The notes: generated by a model from the sequence alone, not told the origin. Counted from the first letter of the stretch, positions 47,416 through 57,722 are shown. The stretch is 64,000 bases of DNA from Barthelona sp. PCE (GCA_040285745.1 JAUFOR010000004.1:868001-932000); one strand, 5' to 3'. Made by a program: numbers and translations.

Positions 47416-47997
47416 GCTGTGACTAATGACTATTGGAAAAGGAGCCAACAATCCTAGCACCTCAGCTTAGTCTCTCGTTTTAACCATCATATCAGGCCTA
47501 AGAATGTTCAGAGAATCATTTGTGCTGCTTACAACAACATCTTTACCTTACTCTGCTAAAGTTACTTAGTTAAAGTTAAGCAGGTTTACTTTTATTGTGT
47601 TTCTAATCTAGAAATTGTCATTATCATTTTGATTTTTAGTATTTTTGAAGGATAAGATATATTAAATAAACTAAATCATTGCTGTTCTAAAGTTATAGAA
47701 AATAAATCTCCTTAAAATTTGTTTTTTAATAAATTTATATTGCACATGAATGATATATAAACAATAAAATACTTTAATACCATTAAAATTAATAAATTAT
47801 AATGGAATGAAGAGAAAAATAAAAATTTTTTAATGATCGTTGACACACTTTTAAATCAAATTAGAGGTACTAAAATAAGCCAATTCGTTCATTTTAAGGC
47901 TTATTTTTGTTATCTGACACTCATACGAATATATCACTTTTGTATTCAACAAAAAACATAAAAAAACTTATTTAGTAGTTGGTTTCCGAAATCAGTG
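47416..47997. other. AT-rich spacer, no gene seen
   Basis: Very AT-rich sequence between the duplication and the tRNA cluster, with poly-A and poly-T runs. No supported reading frame. Nothing else identified. Confidence 0.55.
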
Positions 47998-48070
47998 GCC
48001 CGGGTAGCTTAGTCGGTAGAGCATCTGACTGTTAATCAGAAGGTCTGAGGTTCAAGTCCTCACCCAGGCG
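47998..48070 (+). tRNA. tRNA-Asn (GTT)
   Basis: 73 bases. Acceptor GCCCGGG pairs with CCCAGGC with one C-A mismatch; the D arm has GCTT...GAGC, the anticodon stem TCTGA/TCAGA encloses the loop CTGTTAA with anticodon GTT, and the T arm TGAGG/CCTCA encloses TTCAAGT. A T6 run follows at once (48072) as Pol III terminator. No intron. Anticodon GUU makes it a substrate for queuine insertion, for which QTRT2 is encoded at 6.7 kb. Confidence 0.95.
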
Positions 48071-48149
48071 CTTTTTTGCACTGAACATTATTGGTGGACG
48101 TAGTATTAAATGAGCAGCTTTAACGAAGGCTTCATTTCCGTCGAAAGAT

Positions 48150-48223
48150 GTTGGGATAGCTCAGTTGGTTAGAGCATCTGCCTAACACGCAGGGGGTCCC
48201 CGGTTCAAATCCGGGTCTCAATA
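48150..48223 (+). tRNA. tRNA-Val (AAC)
   Basis: 74 bases. Acceptor GTTGGGA pairs with TCTCAAT (two G-T wobbles), then TA and the D arm GCTC...GAGC. The anticodon stem TCTGC/GCAGG encloses CTAACAC with anticodon AAC. The T arm CCCGG/CCGGG encloses TTCAAAT. A T5 run follows directly as terminator. No intron. Confidence 0.95.
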
Positions 48224-48324
48224 TTTTTGGTCTTTTTTTGGCAAGCATATACATACAAACCATCCATCACTCGACGGGTTTCGCCTGTCCTGTAAAAAAC
48301 TGTGTAAAAAAAATTGTAAGTTAA

Positions 48325-48396
48325 TGTCAACACCGAGAATCGAACTCGGATTGCTGCCTCCACAGGGCAGTATAATAACCATTATATGATGTTGAC
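48325..48396 (-). tRNA. tRNA-His (GTG)
   Basis: 72 bases including discriminator A. Acceptor GTCAACA pairs with TGTTGAC, anticodon stem CTGCC/GGCAG encloses CTGTGGA with anticodon GTG, T arm CCGAG/CTCGG encloses TTCGATT. The D stem is A/T only (ATAA/TTAT). The base before the acceptor is A on this strand, so the extra G(-1) of tRNA-His is not encoded and would be added after transcription. A T8 run follows on the minus strand. GUG is a queuine-type anticodon. Confidence 0.93.
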
Positions 48397-49203
48397 TAGA
48401 TATAACGGAAAAATTGAACAACATTATATTATGGTATTTATAAACGACGACATATATTGTTTCTACACACATGTGAGAGGATGAACAGAACAAACCGTTG
48501 GACAGACTGGGTGCAGATCAATCAAAATATCACTGCACGCTACGTACCCCAGTGAGCTTGAATACTAAAACTTGTGTAACTAGGCTTATTCTTTCTTATG
48601 TATGATGTTCATTCAGTTGGTTATTTTAAGTTTTTTCTTTGATTTTCTTTCCGTTTTGTTACGTCTTGTGTCTCAACAGAAGAATCACATGTCAATATTT
48701 TGTTCAATACTTTAGTTCATCGTAAGGATAACAATATTTAACTCATAACATTTTTGGGTTGATATTACTGTTATCACTTTTATTAATGTTTTGAGGTGTC
48801 TTTTGCATAGCCACTGCTTTAAACATAAGAAAAAGCGATAAGATTCAAGAAAATGCCAAATAACTTTTTAAAGTTTTTTTCAAACTCTCACAATTATTCT
48901 TGCTGTGCTGTGCAACACACTAAGTAATGTATGTGTTAGAACCATTAAAACGTTTACATTTGTTTTGTTTCACTATGCATTTCATTATAAACCGTTAATT
49001 CCAACTTGGAAGAATTCTGAAGCGAGAATCACACATCTGAGAAGATGCAATAGTATGTTGAAAAATTTGAAGAAGAGGAGGAGTATTTCGTGGACTGCAT
49101 TCATAGACACCATAAGTTTTGACATACTGCTGAAAAAGTAAAAAGGACCACTGTTCCAAATAATGAACAAAGAATGAATACGTTTAAAAAAAAAATTATT
49201 CTG
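48397..49203. other. AT-rich spacer, no supported gene
   Basis: About 800 bases. One frame (48905-49141, plus strand) is open for 78 codons but has no ATG near its start and no homology I recognise. No tRNA-like fold found. It may contain gene remnants. Confidence 0.5.
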
Positions 49204-49480
49204 AAGTACGTTTATTGACGTCTCACACGGGAACGCTCGCCTTCACACGTGGAGTGTGTTTCGTCCGGGAATTGGCTTAATGCCTTTTTTGAAAAGGGTA
49301 AGATAAACGGTATCGTGTTCGACGAACACTCTCCACACAGTAAACACAATATTTATAGTTTGGGAGTTGCGAACTACCGTGCTGTATTTGTGCTGAGGAT
49401 TGTTTTATAGCCCCTCTTTTCTTTTTTAAAAAGGGGAGAAAGAAATGAAGTGGAGTATTCACGGAATACTCGATGAACAG
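49204..49480. other. Hairpin-rich, less AT-rich non-coding stretch
   Basis: Several inverted repeats are packed here: GTGTT-CGACG-AACAC (49315-49329), GAGTATTC-ACG-GAATACTC (49453-49471, a perfect 8-bp stem), and CACACGTGGAGTGTGTTTCG near 49233-49252, which is partly complementary to CGAACACTCTCCACACAG near 49323-49340. Internal T runs (49285-49290) exist. Base composition is visibly less AT-rich than the flanks. No reading frame. A structured RNA gene is possible; I could not match it to SRP, RNase P, snRNA or snoRNA features. Confidence 0.35.
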
Positions 49481-49842
49481 TAGCGTGCTTGCTCTTTAGA
49501 TGAACTTTCCCTGATGATTTTGAGGCTACTTAAATTTTAATTTTTCTCTTAGGTCTCCATCTTTGAATTTGGTTTGGTGTTTACATAAAATTATAGCCTT
49601 CATGATCCTACTTCACAATTAACAGTACACGTCTGTTCCACAAGCATAGGAATTTGTAACATATGCAATTGAGCAATTGAAAAGGAAGTACTGTGTAAGG
49701 ATATATAAGTGACACTTTTCAGGCATTGGTTTACATAAGAACACAGATCTGATGTGGAATTGCCAGCATACATATGTGAGTTTGTAAAGAGCGTTTAAAA
49801 ATTCAATCTATGCTTTACAAGAACAAAATTGCTAATACTTTT

Positions 49843-49855
49843 CCAACCCTTTTCC
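49843..49855 (+). promoter_or_regulatory. CAACCCTTTTCC promoter-like element upstream of a decayed gene
   Basis: A consensus-like CCAACCCTTTTCC lies 41 bases before the ATG at 49897, the presumed original start of the pseudogene that follows. Confidence 0.4.
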
Positions 49856-49896
49856 ATAACAGTTCTAAAACTTGTTTAAATATCTGAGTAGACAAT

Positions 49897-50536
49897 ATGG
49901 GCAAAAAGAATGAATTCGTTAACAATATAAGATGAAGTTTAGAGGAAATATTAACGATGAAGAGGAATAACGATAAAATTTAACATAACAATGTTGATTT
50001 AAACCTAATAATGACTGAAATTTGTAATGAAATTACTATAAGAAACCCTAAAGATGAATTACATTTTAGTGCTTTAGACTTCTTTAAAGAACATATTGAC
50101 ACGCTTGAGTCTCGCAAGGATGGGCAATTTTCGTTGCCTCAATCCGCCGTTTCCCCATTTGGCAAGTATTCAAGCAAACAAAATCAAATAGGCGTGATTT
50201 ATGTAGATTCGAGTGATTTCAGTACAATATCTGATGATCTCAACTTTTTTGTAACCCAGGAAGCGAACATCAAGTAATTTGTTTGATATTATAAAATCTG
50301 GATCCGATGATTATATACAACATTCTTTACTGGTTGAAAGTGATGATGAAAGTGGGTTTAAAGAATTTGATGGGGTATCATAGTTCACTTTCGTGTTTGG
50401 AGGATCCAATTTTACTGTTACTTGAACAATTGAATAGTATATTATCTTCATGTGTTTTGACAATAATTGCACACCATATTCGATTCGAGTATATGTTGAA
50501 AATCCGTTTGACCTCTATCATTACCATTTGCAATAA
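49897..50536 (+). pseudogene. Decaying protein gene with in-frame stops and a frameshift
   Basis: From ATG 49897 one frame reads through TGA (49933) and TAA (49981), then is open for 88 codons from ATG 50011. At about 50273 the coding-like signal moves to the +1 frame (SNLFDIIKSGSDDY), continuing past TAG (50381), TGA (50423) and TAG (50435) to a double TAA at 50534. The three-stop second frame still looks protein-like (FTFVFGGSNFTVT, CTPYSIRVYVENPFDLYHYHLQ). A consensus promoter-like element precedes it. This is best read as a gene eroded by stops and one frameshift. The family is unknown. The alternative is a short intact 88-residue gene at 50011-50277. Confidence 0.55.
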
Positions 50537-50954
50537 TAAAACTCGATGTAAACTCATTTGAATTTTTTCCTCCCTTTTTACGTTTTTGCCATTTAACATT
50601 TACCATTGTAGGTTGGAGGATTTTGCATCGGGGCTATGTTTGTTGAGATGACGCATTGATTTTAGCATTCCGCATCATTTTTTCATAAAAAATTTTGTTT
50701 AAGGATTTACACAGTCTACGAAGTATGATCTATGATGGCAAGTTGATCTCATGTTGCCGAACTACACTTTTTTGTTCTTACAGTGTAAGCACAAAGAAAA
50801 AAAGTTGGAAATGTTTTCACCACAAGTAAAGAGAGTTTGTTAATATCAACACCATATTCAATCTAACAGCAGTTTTTAGCTACTGTACAGCAACCATAGC
50901 CATCTATACATCTTTATTACTGTGCTTATTGTTTTCTATACATCTTTTACACTC
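50537..50954. other. AT-rich spacer, no gene seen
   Basis: 418 bases between the decayed gene and the RING-protein gene. No reading frame, RNA or clear promoter element found. Confidence 0.5.
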
Positions 50955-53900
50955 ATGGACTTTTTTGATAGAATTTCTGAGGTTATAGGAGTTCCATTTG
51001 ATGAATGCGAAGCAAAAATAGGACCTTCTCCTTTTTGTGGGAAAAGTATTAGTAGTTTCTTTGTTCCTGATTATGATGAAGATATTTGTTTTTGTGAAAG
51101 CTGTAAGGATCTACAACCTGAGGGCACAAAGTTTGTTTTACAATGTGGAGAAGAGTTGCAAGCATTCTGTGATTTTAGGCGTGAAATATCTGAAGAAGAG
51201 TACATTTCTGAAGTCTGTGAAACCCTATCATGTCCTCCAACTTTCCTTAAGGATATCCAGAAGATTTTTGAAGAAATCTATGCAAGCAAAGATATTGTTT
51301 CTATTTTCCATCGAATTTTATCTGCTGATTGGTTTCGTCCAATCGTCATGCTTGTACTTCGCAACACTGTTCTATGTGATGTTGAATCATTAACTGCATT
51401 TGTTGAGAATTTTAAGATTCAAGGTTACCCAGTAACGGCTCTTTCTGATTTTCTGCTTTTAATTGGACCATTTCATCTTGTTTGGAATCCACAATTCATG
51501 GTTTTTGGGCAACTAAAGGCCGTTATTATGTCTGTTTTTGGAGATATCGAAGAAGTTTATGATTTAGTTGCGGCCTGCGAGTTTCAATTGCATCCTATCG
51601 CTGATGAATTGATTGGGAGGTGTCCGGAGATACCATTCGTTATGCTTCATTCGGTGATGCTTGATATGGGTCTCGTTTTTCCTTATGATAGATCGGTTGT
51701 TTATGATGTTATTCTGGGGGTTACACAGAAAGGTTCAGAAAATGTATTGCTCCCTTTTACCCAAGGATCGTCACAATTACCTTATTTAGAATATTTAACT
51801 TTAGTGGACAAGCTGTGCTCAGTGTTTTTTTTCTTTGATGCAATTGCTTTAGATTACGCTATGCTATGCGACATTGATCTGTTTAGGGTGTTTGGGTACT
51901 GTTTTTACTCATTATCAATAGCCAGTATTTATCCCTTACCAACATCCACTCCCCCAGCTCTGTTTTGGGGAGACAGTGATTATTTTGAGAATTTAGTCAT
52001 GAGGTTGAAGTCAATTAGACTGTATAGACCGCTTTCTGTTGATCTGACACAGTTTGATGATGGTATACTGCGAGAATTTTTGGTGGAAACGATTAAGTTT
52101 ATTGCACATATGCCAGATTTAACCAAGCTCAACATTTTAGGCTTGGATAAGTTATTTTTCCTCTCAATTGGAGGGTTTAAATTCGCTATTACTTATTTTT
52201 TTAATATTTCTAGTTTCAAGGGACTCGGATGGATTTCAAAAATTTTTAAAGAGAATGTCAGCGTAACCCAAGCCCTTGCAACTACTGATTTTTATGTGTT
52301 CCTTATACTAAGTATCTTAATGCAGGAAATGAACAATGAATGGTTTTTTTTGGAAAAGCCATCAGTTTCAATAGTGCATATTTACAGTCAAATTTCTTTT
52401 TTTGCAAATTTTCTACGATTTCTATGCACTTTAGAGTTAGTTACTTTTGATTATATTGTTAAATCTTTGCGTCGTCAGTGTAATGGTAACAGTTTGTTGT
52501 TCATATTGTGTATTACAGCTATTATTCGAATGGAAATGCCTCTATTTAACAAATATTTCTTCAGAAGTTTAATTGTGGGTGTGTTGTGCAGCCAAGATGA
52601 ATCGGAAAGATCCATATTGAAGTCTATCACTGATGATGCAATGGAGTGGGATTGCAATGTGGCTGATCTTTTTTCATTGCGCCGTTTTAAGGGAGTAGAT
52701 ATATTCAATCCGACAGAAAAGCTGTATAGCGTTGCAGAAATTACATTTCTAATGGGATTAAGTGGCATCGAACGTTTGACCATGAATTCCCCTCAGGGTT
52801 TGAGTTTTTTGGCATTCAAACCCCACGTCATCTCATTCATTAATGAAGATATTGTCAATACTGGGCTGGACGCATGTGCAAGTGTATACGAGGATAAGAA
52901 CTTGGAGCTAAAAGTTGCTACATTGTTTTTGGGGGAATTCTTGCATTCTTATTATCCTGATCTTGTCAGTCCAGTGAACAAGGACTTAAAACTTGTCTTT
53001 GATATCACAGACGATGAATATGCACTGTACCCATCTGTTTTCTCATCGATTGAAGAACACTGGAAACACATGAGAATTACTCGTTCTGAAGTCCAAAACA
53101 GAAACACAGGTATATCCAAAGCACAGCAAGCAATTATTTCGAAGATGGATATGGCTGCAAGTGCGCTTCTTTCTCAGTTTCCACTTCCCGGGCAGGATCA
53201 AAGTGAATTAGATGTTCCTGACTATATTAAGGATTGTTTTATTGAATACGAGCACATATGTCCCGTCTGTCATGAGAAAATTGTGCTTAACGCATCAACC
53301 CTTAAGGATAACCAAATATGTGTGCCGTTCTCATCCGGATTATATTTCACGAAGAAATTGAGAAAAAAACACATACCCCAGTTGCTTGAAACATGCTTTC
53401 ACATCGTCCATCGTAAATGTATGATTCATGAGAGTATGAATTTTAACTGTGCTAAATGCAATCTGCAGCATTGGCTGTGTCTTCCACTTCCACCGAGCTT
53501 CGATGACAGAGATGAGTGTTTGCAATGGTACAGAAAGCCAATGAGCTGTTGTGTTGAGTTAACTGTACCAATGTTGTCTCATCAAGTTGAGATGATATTG
53601 CAGTGCATTCACAACTTTAATGTTAGCATGGGAGATCACATAAATATGATAGCAATGTTATCGTTTGCGCATTGTTTTCTACCACAACTTCACGCTCGTG
53701 TTCATTTGATGAAGGCAAAGAAAATTTCTGAAGTTATGCTCAACAATGCAAAAAAGCAGCTCAATTTTTTTGAAGCTATTTTTTCCAAGCACGTTGAAAA
53801 CATTATGAGGTTTTTCCCTGAAGTGCATGTGGAGTATTTATCCACCACAAAAGATTATGTTGTTTTGGCAACATATCAACTCAAAGATGCTGCACTTGCT

Positions 53901-54446
53901 GAGCTTCAGAAAGCATGCATTCATCGATTAATTCGCAAGAAGTGCTTAAGAATAGATTTCACAAGTATAGCTTCCATTTATAACACAGAGATAAAAACGT
54001 GGATTCATCCTTCAGAAGAAGATGTAGGCCGTTTCCTCAACTGTAGCGACTTAAAAGATGTTACATTAGAGGATGTTGAACCGGGTGTGTATATTCATAA
54101 TGATACTGGTTTGGTTTTGGTGAGAGACATTACCAAAACAGTTGTGTTTGACACACCTTTTCGAGGTGAAATGGGAGAGAGTGTTATTGAGAATCAATGC
54201 CCTTTGACAGTTGATAAGAAGATTGCTAATTTCATCAACATGTATCTCAAGGGCATGCATTCTTTCTTAGACATTACGAGTCATGAATATGTAATTGACG
54301 TTTTCCCTTCTGGCATAAATATGATGTATAGTGTTGCTGAAAAGGTCGTAGAGCTGTACCCAGAACAATGTGAAGCATATTTGCCAATTATGGAGCATAT
54401 GTTAGAATTACAAGAGGAGTACATGGAAGGGGAAGATTTATTTTAG
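50955..54446 (+). CDS. Large RING-finger protein, UBR1-like E3 ligase candidate
   Basis: 1163 residues from ATG 50955 (the upstream codons are non-ATG). A short Cys cluster lies near the N terminus (CGKS...CFCESC, about 27-50). About 80-720 is an all-helical body rich in Phe and Leu. A RING-H2-like zinc domain begins near 769 with CPVC and continues CFHIVHRKCM and CAKCN; a wide spacing between the first and second cysteine pairs is typical of the UBR1/N-recognin RING. The C terminus is helical. Architecture and RING spacing resemble N-end-rule ubiquitin ligases, but a proper UBR box is not visible, so the UBR assignment is tentative. AT-rich codon use; no CCCTTTTC or TGTAAA element at its ends. 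Confidence 0.8.
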   Translation: MDFFDRISEVIGVPFDECEAKIGPSPFCGKSISSFFVPDYDEDICFCESCKDLQPEGTKFVLQCGEELQAFCDFRREISEEEYISEVCETLSCPPTFLKDIQKIFEEIYASKDIVSIFHRILSADWFRPIVMLVLRNTVLCDVESLTAFVENFKIQGYPVTALSDFLLLIGPFHLVWNPQFMVFGQLKAVIMSVFGDIEEVYDLVAACEFQLHPIADELIGRCPEIPFVMLHSVMLDMGLVFPYDRSVVYDVILGVTQKGSENVLLPFTQGSSQLPYLEYLTLVDKLCSVFFFFDAIALDYAMLCDIDLFRVFGYCFYSLSIASIYPLPTSTPPALFWGDSDYFENLVMRLKSIRLYRPLSVDLTQFDDGILREFLVETIKFIAHMPDLTKLNILGLDKLFFLSIGGFKFAITYFFNISSFKGLGWISKIFKENVSVTQALATTDFYVFLILSILMQEMNNEWFFLEKPSVSIVHIYSQISFFANFLRFLCTLELVTFDYIVKSLRRQCNGNSLLFILCITAIIRMEMPLFNKYFFRSLIVGVLCSQDESERSILKSITDDAMEWDCNVADLFSLRRFKGVDIFNPTEKLYSVAEITFLMGLSGIERLTMNSPQGLSFLAFKPHVISFINEDIVNTGLDACASVYEDKNLELKVATLFLGEFLHSYYPDLVSPVNKDLKLVFDITDDEYALYPSVFSSIEEHWKHMRITRSEVQNRNTGISKAQQAIISKMDMAASALLSQFPLPGQDQSELDVPDYIKDCFIEYEHICPVCHEKIVLNASTLKDNQICVPFSSGLYFTKKLRKKHIPQLLETCFHIVHRKCMIHESMNFNCAKCNLQHWLCLPLPPSFDDRDECLQWYRKPMSCCVELTVPMLSHQVEMILQCIHNFNVSMGDHINMIAMLSFAHCFLPQLHARVHLMKAKKISEVMLNNAKKQLNFFEAIFSKHVENIMRFFPEVHVEYLSTTKDYVVLATYQLKDAALAELQKACIHRLIRKKCLRIDFTSIASIYNTEIKTWIHPSEEDVGRFLNCSDLKDVTLEDVEPGVYIHNDTGLVLVRDITKTVVFDTPFRGEMGESVIENQCPLTVDKKIANFINMYLKGMHSFLDITSHEYVIDVFPSGINMMYSVAEKVVELYPEQCEAYLPIMEHMLELQEEYMEGEDLF

Positions 54447-54612
54447 TTGATTAAATTAATATCAATCATAATATGTGTGGAACTTAGGCTAAACTTATGT
54501 TGTCTTTTTTAAATGAAATGTGGAACAGTCAAAGTAAATTTTTTTATTATTTTTTTTTTACCCATAATCACTCATCAATTTGTTGGTGTTGGGGACTTAT
54601 TTACTATAGTTC

Positions 54613-56481
54613 ATGCCACGAACCGTACACACATTATCCAATAACTTTATCTTTACTCCATTTTCTGGAAAGATTATCGTTAGCAGCACGGAAGGTTATT
54701 TAAACACTAGAAAGTTGTGTATTATCGATAAAAGAACAGATTTATCCGTTCAAGGACCCTCAGTTGATCCCAAATTGAGCAATAGATTTGAAATGCTCAA
54801 ACCCACCTTGTTAAGGCCATGCATCTTTTATAGGACCAGATCTATTGAGCGTAATGTTGCCCCTGCATGTACAGTGTACACATTAATTGAGCTGTATTTA
54901 TTCGAAGAAGGGGACTTTAAGTTTATAGCCGATTATGAGGTGCCCTTTTCTTTTAACGGTTGTTTATTGGATGAAAGGTGGCTATTAACCGGAAAATATA
55001 CCTTTCAATCAACTGAAATCACCCTGATCACCTATGATTTAAAGGAGAATATAGTAGTTGCATCAGAAACGTTTATTTTAGGTTGGTTCCACAAGTATTT
55101 TGTTCATGAAGGTGTTGCATATTTGATTTCTGGTAAGAATAGCAGAATTGTAAAGATGGTTTCGTGGGCAAACGGAAAGCCATCACTTGTTGATCCTGTT
55201 CACAAAGATCTTAATATTGTGGCCTTAGACATGACTCCTGGAGACAGTCGATTCATAATTGAACATTCAGATAAAGCAGCTACATTCTCACTTAATGAAG
55301 ATGGTGAGTTAAGCAGTATTCCGCTTGATTTTTTATTGCCTGACTTAAAAGGTGAAGAAGAAATTGCACGTATTCTAGACGTGGTTGTACCACGGCTATC
55401 TTATCGTGGGCAGTTTTTAAACGTTTATTGTGAGCATTGGGATTTTGTTACACTCGGTAACGATGTGTTTTGCACAGTATATGATGCTAGATCAGGGGAA
55501 ACAACTTTCTGTCCGTTATTTAGACGAGATTTCGATTGTATATTCGTGTTAGGTAATGTCCCAATGCGTTTATCATACGATAGACGATCAAGAACTTTAA
55601 TGGAGTATCCATTGCTATTTGATTTAGTTGGTAATTCCATAAAACTGTTGATCCCTTCAAGTGAAGGATTCAAAGGTGACGTGTTGCGTAATGGTAAAAG
55701 GTTCTATGATCTTGATGTTCAAGAGTGGAGAGTAGGATACGTTACGCAAAATGATAGAGAAGTACGAATATATATTGGTGATTCTGAACAAAGCTTCATT
55801 TTACGTAAAGGTATCAAGAACTATGATGTTTTATTTAATAACAGACACTATGTGGCGATATTCGAGCGAAGAGGGCAGAAGACAATCTCAATCAACGGAG
55901 AAATTGCTCAAGTCCAAGCAACACGCTGCCCAAAGGTGGTTGGCAATCGGATATGGTATATAAAAGACAGGAATATTCTTACGATGCTTGAATTAGAAGC
56001 GATAACAGGTGAGCTGATAGATTCAAAGGAGCTCAGTTTCGAAGGTCAGTGGTGGTGTCTGTACACGAATCCATATTGTGCTGAGGAATGTGTCATGGCA
56101 GGTTCAACAACTTTTATTGTGAGATACAGTGCAAATGAAGGAATATTGAGATGTTTTGAAATATCATCCATTAAGTACAGTGTTTGTTTTGTCGATCAGG
56201 GATATTTATCATACGGTGGTAAGGTGTATAAGTTTGGCTGCGATAGCATAACGGATATGTTTGATTTAGACATGTACAGCGATTATACATACTCGCCAGA
56301 ACGTGGAATTGGATTTAATTACACACAACTTGACGGTAACAAGGTGAAGATACACACATTTAAGATAAAAGATGATGGCACGGGAGTTATTGTTTTCACA
56401 CAAATTTTGGATCTTGTAGAGTTTCTTTCACAGTGTGAAATATCTTCATTATTTTCTTCTTTTGATCAGTTTAGAAAGTAA
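54613..56481 (+). CDS. Beta-rich (propeller-like) protein, unrecognised
   Basis: 622 residues, mostly short beta strands separated by turns with Asp/Gly/Asn, consistent with one or two beta-propellers (recurrent units ending in ...LIELYLFEEGDF, ...LITYDLKEN, ...TVYDARSGET and ...VRIYIGDSEQ). No WD or Kelch consensus is visible. No signal peptide or membrane segment. The gene at 59484 has a similar size, composition and strand content and also begins Met-Pro; they may be distant paralogues but I see no convincing aligned block. Function unknown. AT-rich codon use. Confidence 0.75.
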   Translation: MPRTVHTLSNNFIFTPFSGKIIVSSTEGYLNTRKLCIIDKRTDLSVQGPSVDPKLSNRFEMLKPTLLRPCIFYRTRSIERNVAPACTVYTLIELYLFEEGDFKFIADYEVPFSFNGCLLDERWLLTGKYTFQSTEITLITYDLKENIVVASETFILGWFHKYFVHEGVAYLISGKNSRIVKMVSWANGKPSLVDPVHKDLNIVALDMTPGDSRFIIEHSDKAATFSLNEDGELSSIPLDFLLPDLKGEEEIARILDVVVPRLSYRGQFLNVYCEHWDFVTLGNDVFCTVYDARSGETTFCPLFRRDFDCIFVLGNVPMRLSYDRRSRTLMEYPLLFDLVGNSIKLLIPSSEGFKGDVLRNGKRFYDLDVQEWRVGYVTQNDREVRIYIGDSEQSFILRKGIKNYDVLFNNRHYVAIFERRGQKTISINGEIAQVQATRCPKVVGNRIWYIKDRNILTMLELEAITGELIDSKELSFEGQWWCLYTNPYCAEECVMAGSTTFIVRYSANEGILRCFEISSIKYSVCFVDQGYLSYGGKVYKFGCDSITDMFDLDMYSDYTYSPERGIGFNYTQLDGNKVKIHTFKIKDDGTGVIVFTQILDLVEFLSQCEISSLFSSFDQFRK

Positions 56482-56664
56482 GATTTGCACTTATTATAAT
56501 TGTTGAAGATATTAAAATTTGTTTATTGATATTTCGAAATTTTTACTGGGATTTGGAGTACTATGTTGCGTATTTCTCAGTCGAAAGAGGAACCACGACG
56601 CGATTGAACACGTGGTTGGACGGGTACAACACAAATTTGATCATGGTTAAAAATACAATTTTTA

Positions 56665-57270
56665 TTATTTATATCGTAAAACTGTTTGATTAAGAGTGAT
56701 ATCTGATCTGTTTGCGCCAACACTGAGACGCTTACAAGTAACACATGAATCTGAAAGCATGACTGTGCTGTAATCCAAGCAGCAAACGCAACTATTGGTT
56801 GACAATCTTGAATTCCCAACTTTAACGCAACTGCCATTCTTTGCAAAAATGATTGTTCTCTCACTTTGAAATACACAATGGTCGATGATTGACGGTGAAT
56901 GCCAAATGTTGAAATTTAGAGGAGCATTATTGAAGTAACAATTTCTGATTCTTACACTCAAGTAAGCACCCGAAAAACTAATTACACCATTAACAAAACA
57001 ACAATTCTCAACGTTAATGCACTGACCACTTCCTTTGATTGTCAAATTTCCAGCTATACGGGGCATTTTCTCAGGGTCAGTTGTTGAAGAGCCTAGGTAA
57101 AGTTGCTCGTTTGCGTTAAAGGTTAAGCCATCAGTATCATAAGTCGTTGAAGGGTTAAGTGTGTATATATTTGGTGGTATGACTAGTTTTTCGCGTAAAC
57201 AAGCATGTTTCATAAAAAAATGGGTAGAAAAGAATAAAACAACATTAGTCACATAATATGTTAATTCCAT
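56665..57270 (-). CDS. Secreted right-handed beta-helix protein
   Basis: 201 residues from ATG 57270 (the only ATG before the signal peptide). Residues 1-24 form a signal peptide (ELTYYVTNVVLFFSTHFF core). The rest consists of repeating short rungs with Cys, Asn and Gly, for example NVENCCFVNGVISFSGA, VRIRNCYFNNAPLNF and IIDHCVFQSERTIIF, the look of a pectate-lyase-type beta-helix. There are many cysteines (about ten), probably disulfide-linked. No catalytic residues of a known lyase were identified, and at this length it may be a fragment of a longer family. A surface or secreted role is inferred. Confidence 0.7.
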   Translation of the reverse strand: MELTYYVTNVVLFFSTHFFMKHACLREKLVIPPNIYTLNPSTTYDTDGLTFNANEQLYLGSSTTDPEKMPRIAGNLTIKGSGQCINVENCCFVNGVISFSGAYLSVRIRNCYFNNAPLNFNIWHSPSIIDHCVFQSERTIIFAKNGSCVKVGNSRLSTNSCVCCLDYSTVMLSDSCVTCKRLSVGANRSDITLNQTVLRYK

Positions 57271-57722
57271 GGTGCTTATTTCACCCAAAAGAAAAGAAAA
57301 ATACTCTATAACACAATAAATTATGTGAAATACAGTTATGACACAAGATTCCTTGATAAGATTAAAGATTTTCCAAAATTTGCCCTAAATATGAGTCCAA
57401 CTGTCCAACTGACAAAACTTATCGAACTATATTCCCCCAACTGCTTAAACTACTGGAATTTCTTTAAAAAAGTAAAAACTTGAAAAAAAAGAATGAAACT
57501 AATTATTTAGACCCCAAATACAACAATAGCTTCAGTATCAAATCAAAACACACCGAAATTTACCATTCAATAAAAGAAAATATCTTGAAAAGGGTTGAAA
57601 ATGTAAATTTTACTTGTACAGAATACAGATTTTTCAATGCTCTTTATCCGTTGGCATAAACAAGTGTGTGTTTAGCTGCAGTTAGTAAATTGGGTGACTA
57701 CAAATAGTAAACAAAATCCTTA
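57271..57722. other. Spacer with an orphan promoter element and an ATG-less open frame
   Basis: On the plus strand 57265-57480 is open for about 70 codons (ending SPNCLNYWNFFKKVKT) without a start codon, perhaps a remnant. On the minus strand CAACCCTTTTC lies at 57589-57599, about 320 bases upstream of the ATG at 57270. No certain gene. Confidence 0.4.

Noticed and set aside
48001-48400. Remnants of a mobile element around the tRNA genes
   Set aside because: No terminal repeats, no reverse transcriptase or transposase-like frame was found on either strand.
48905-49141. 78-codon frame after the tRNA cluster as a gene
   Set aside because: It begins at a GTG with no nearby ATG, has no promoter-like element and no recognisable family; chance in AT-rich DNA cannot be excluded.
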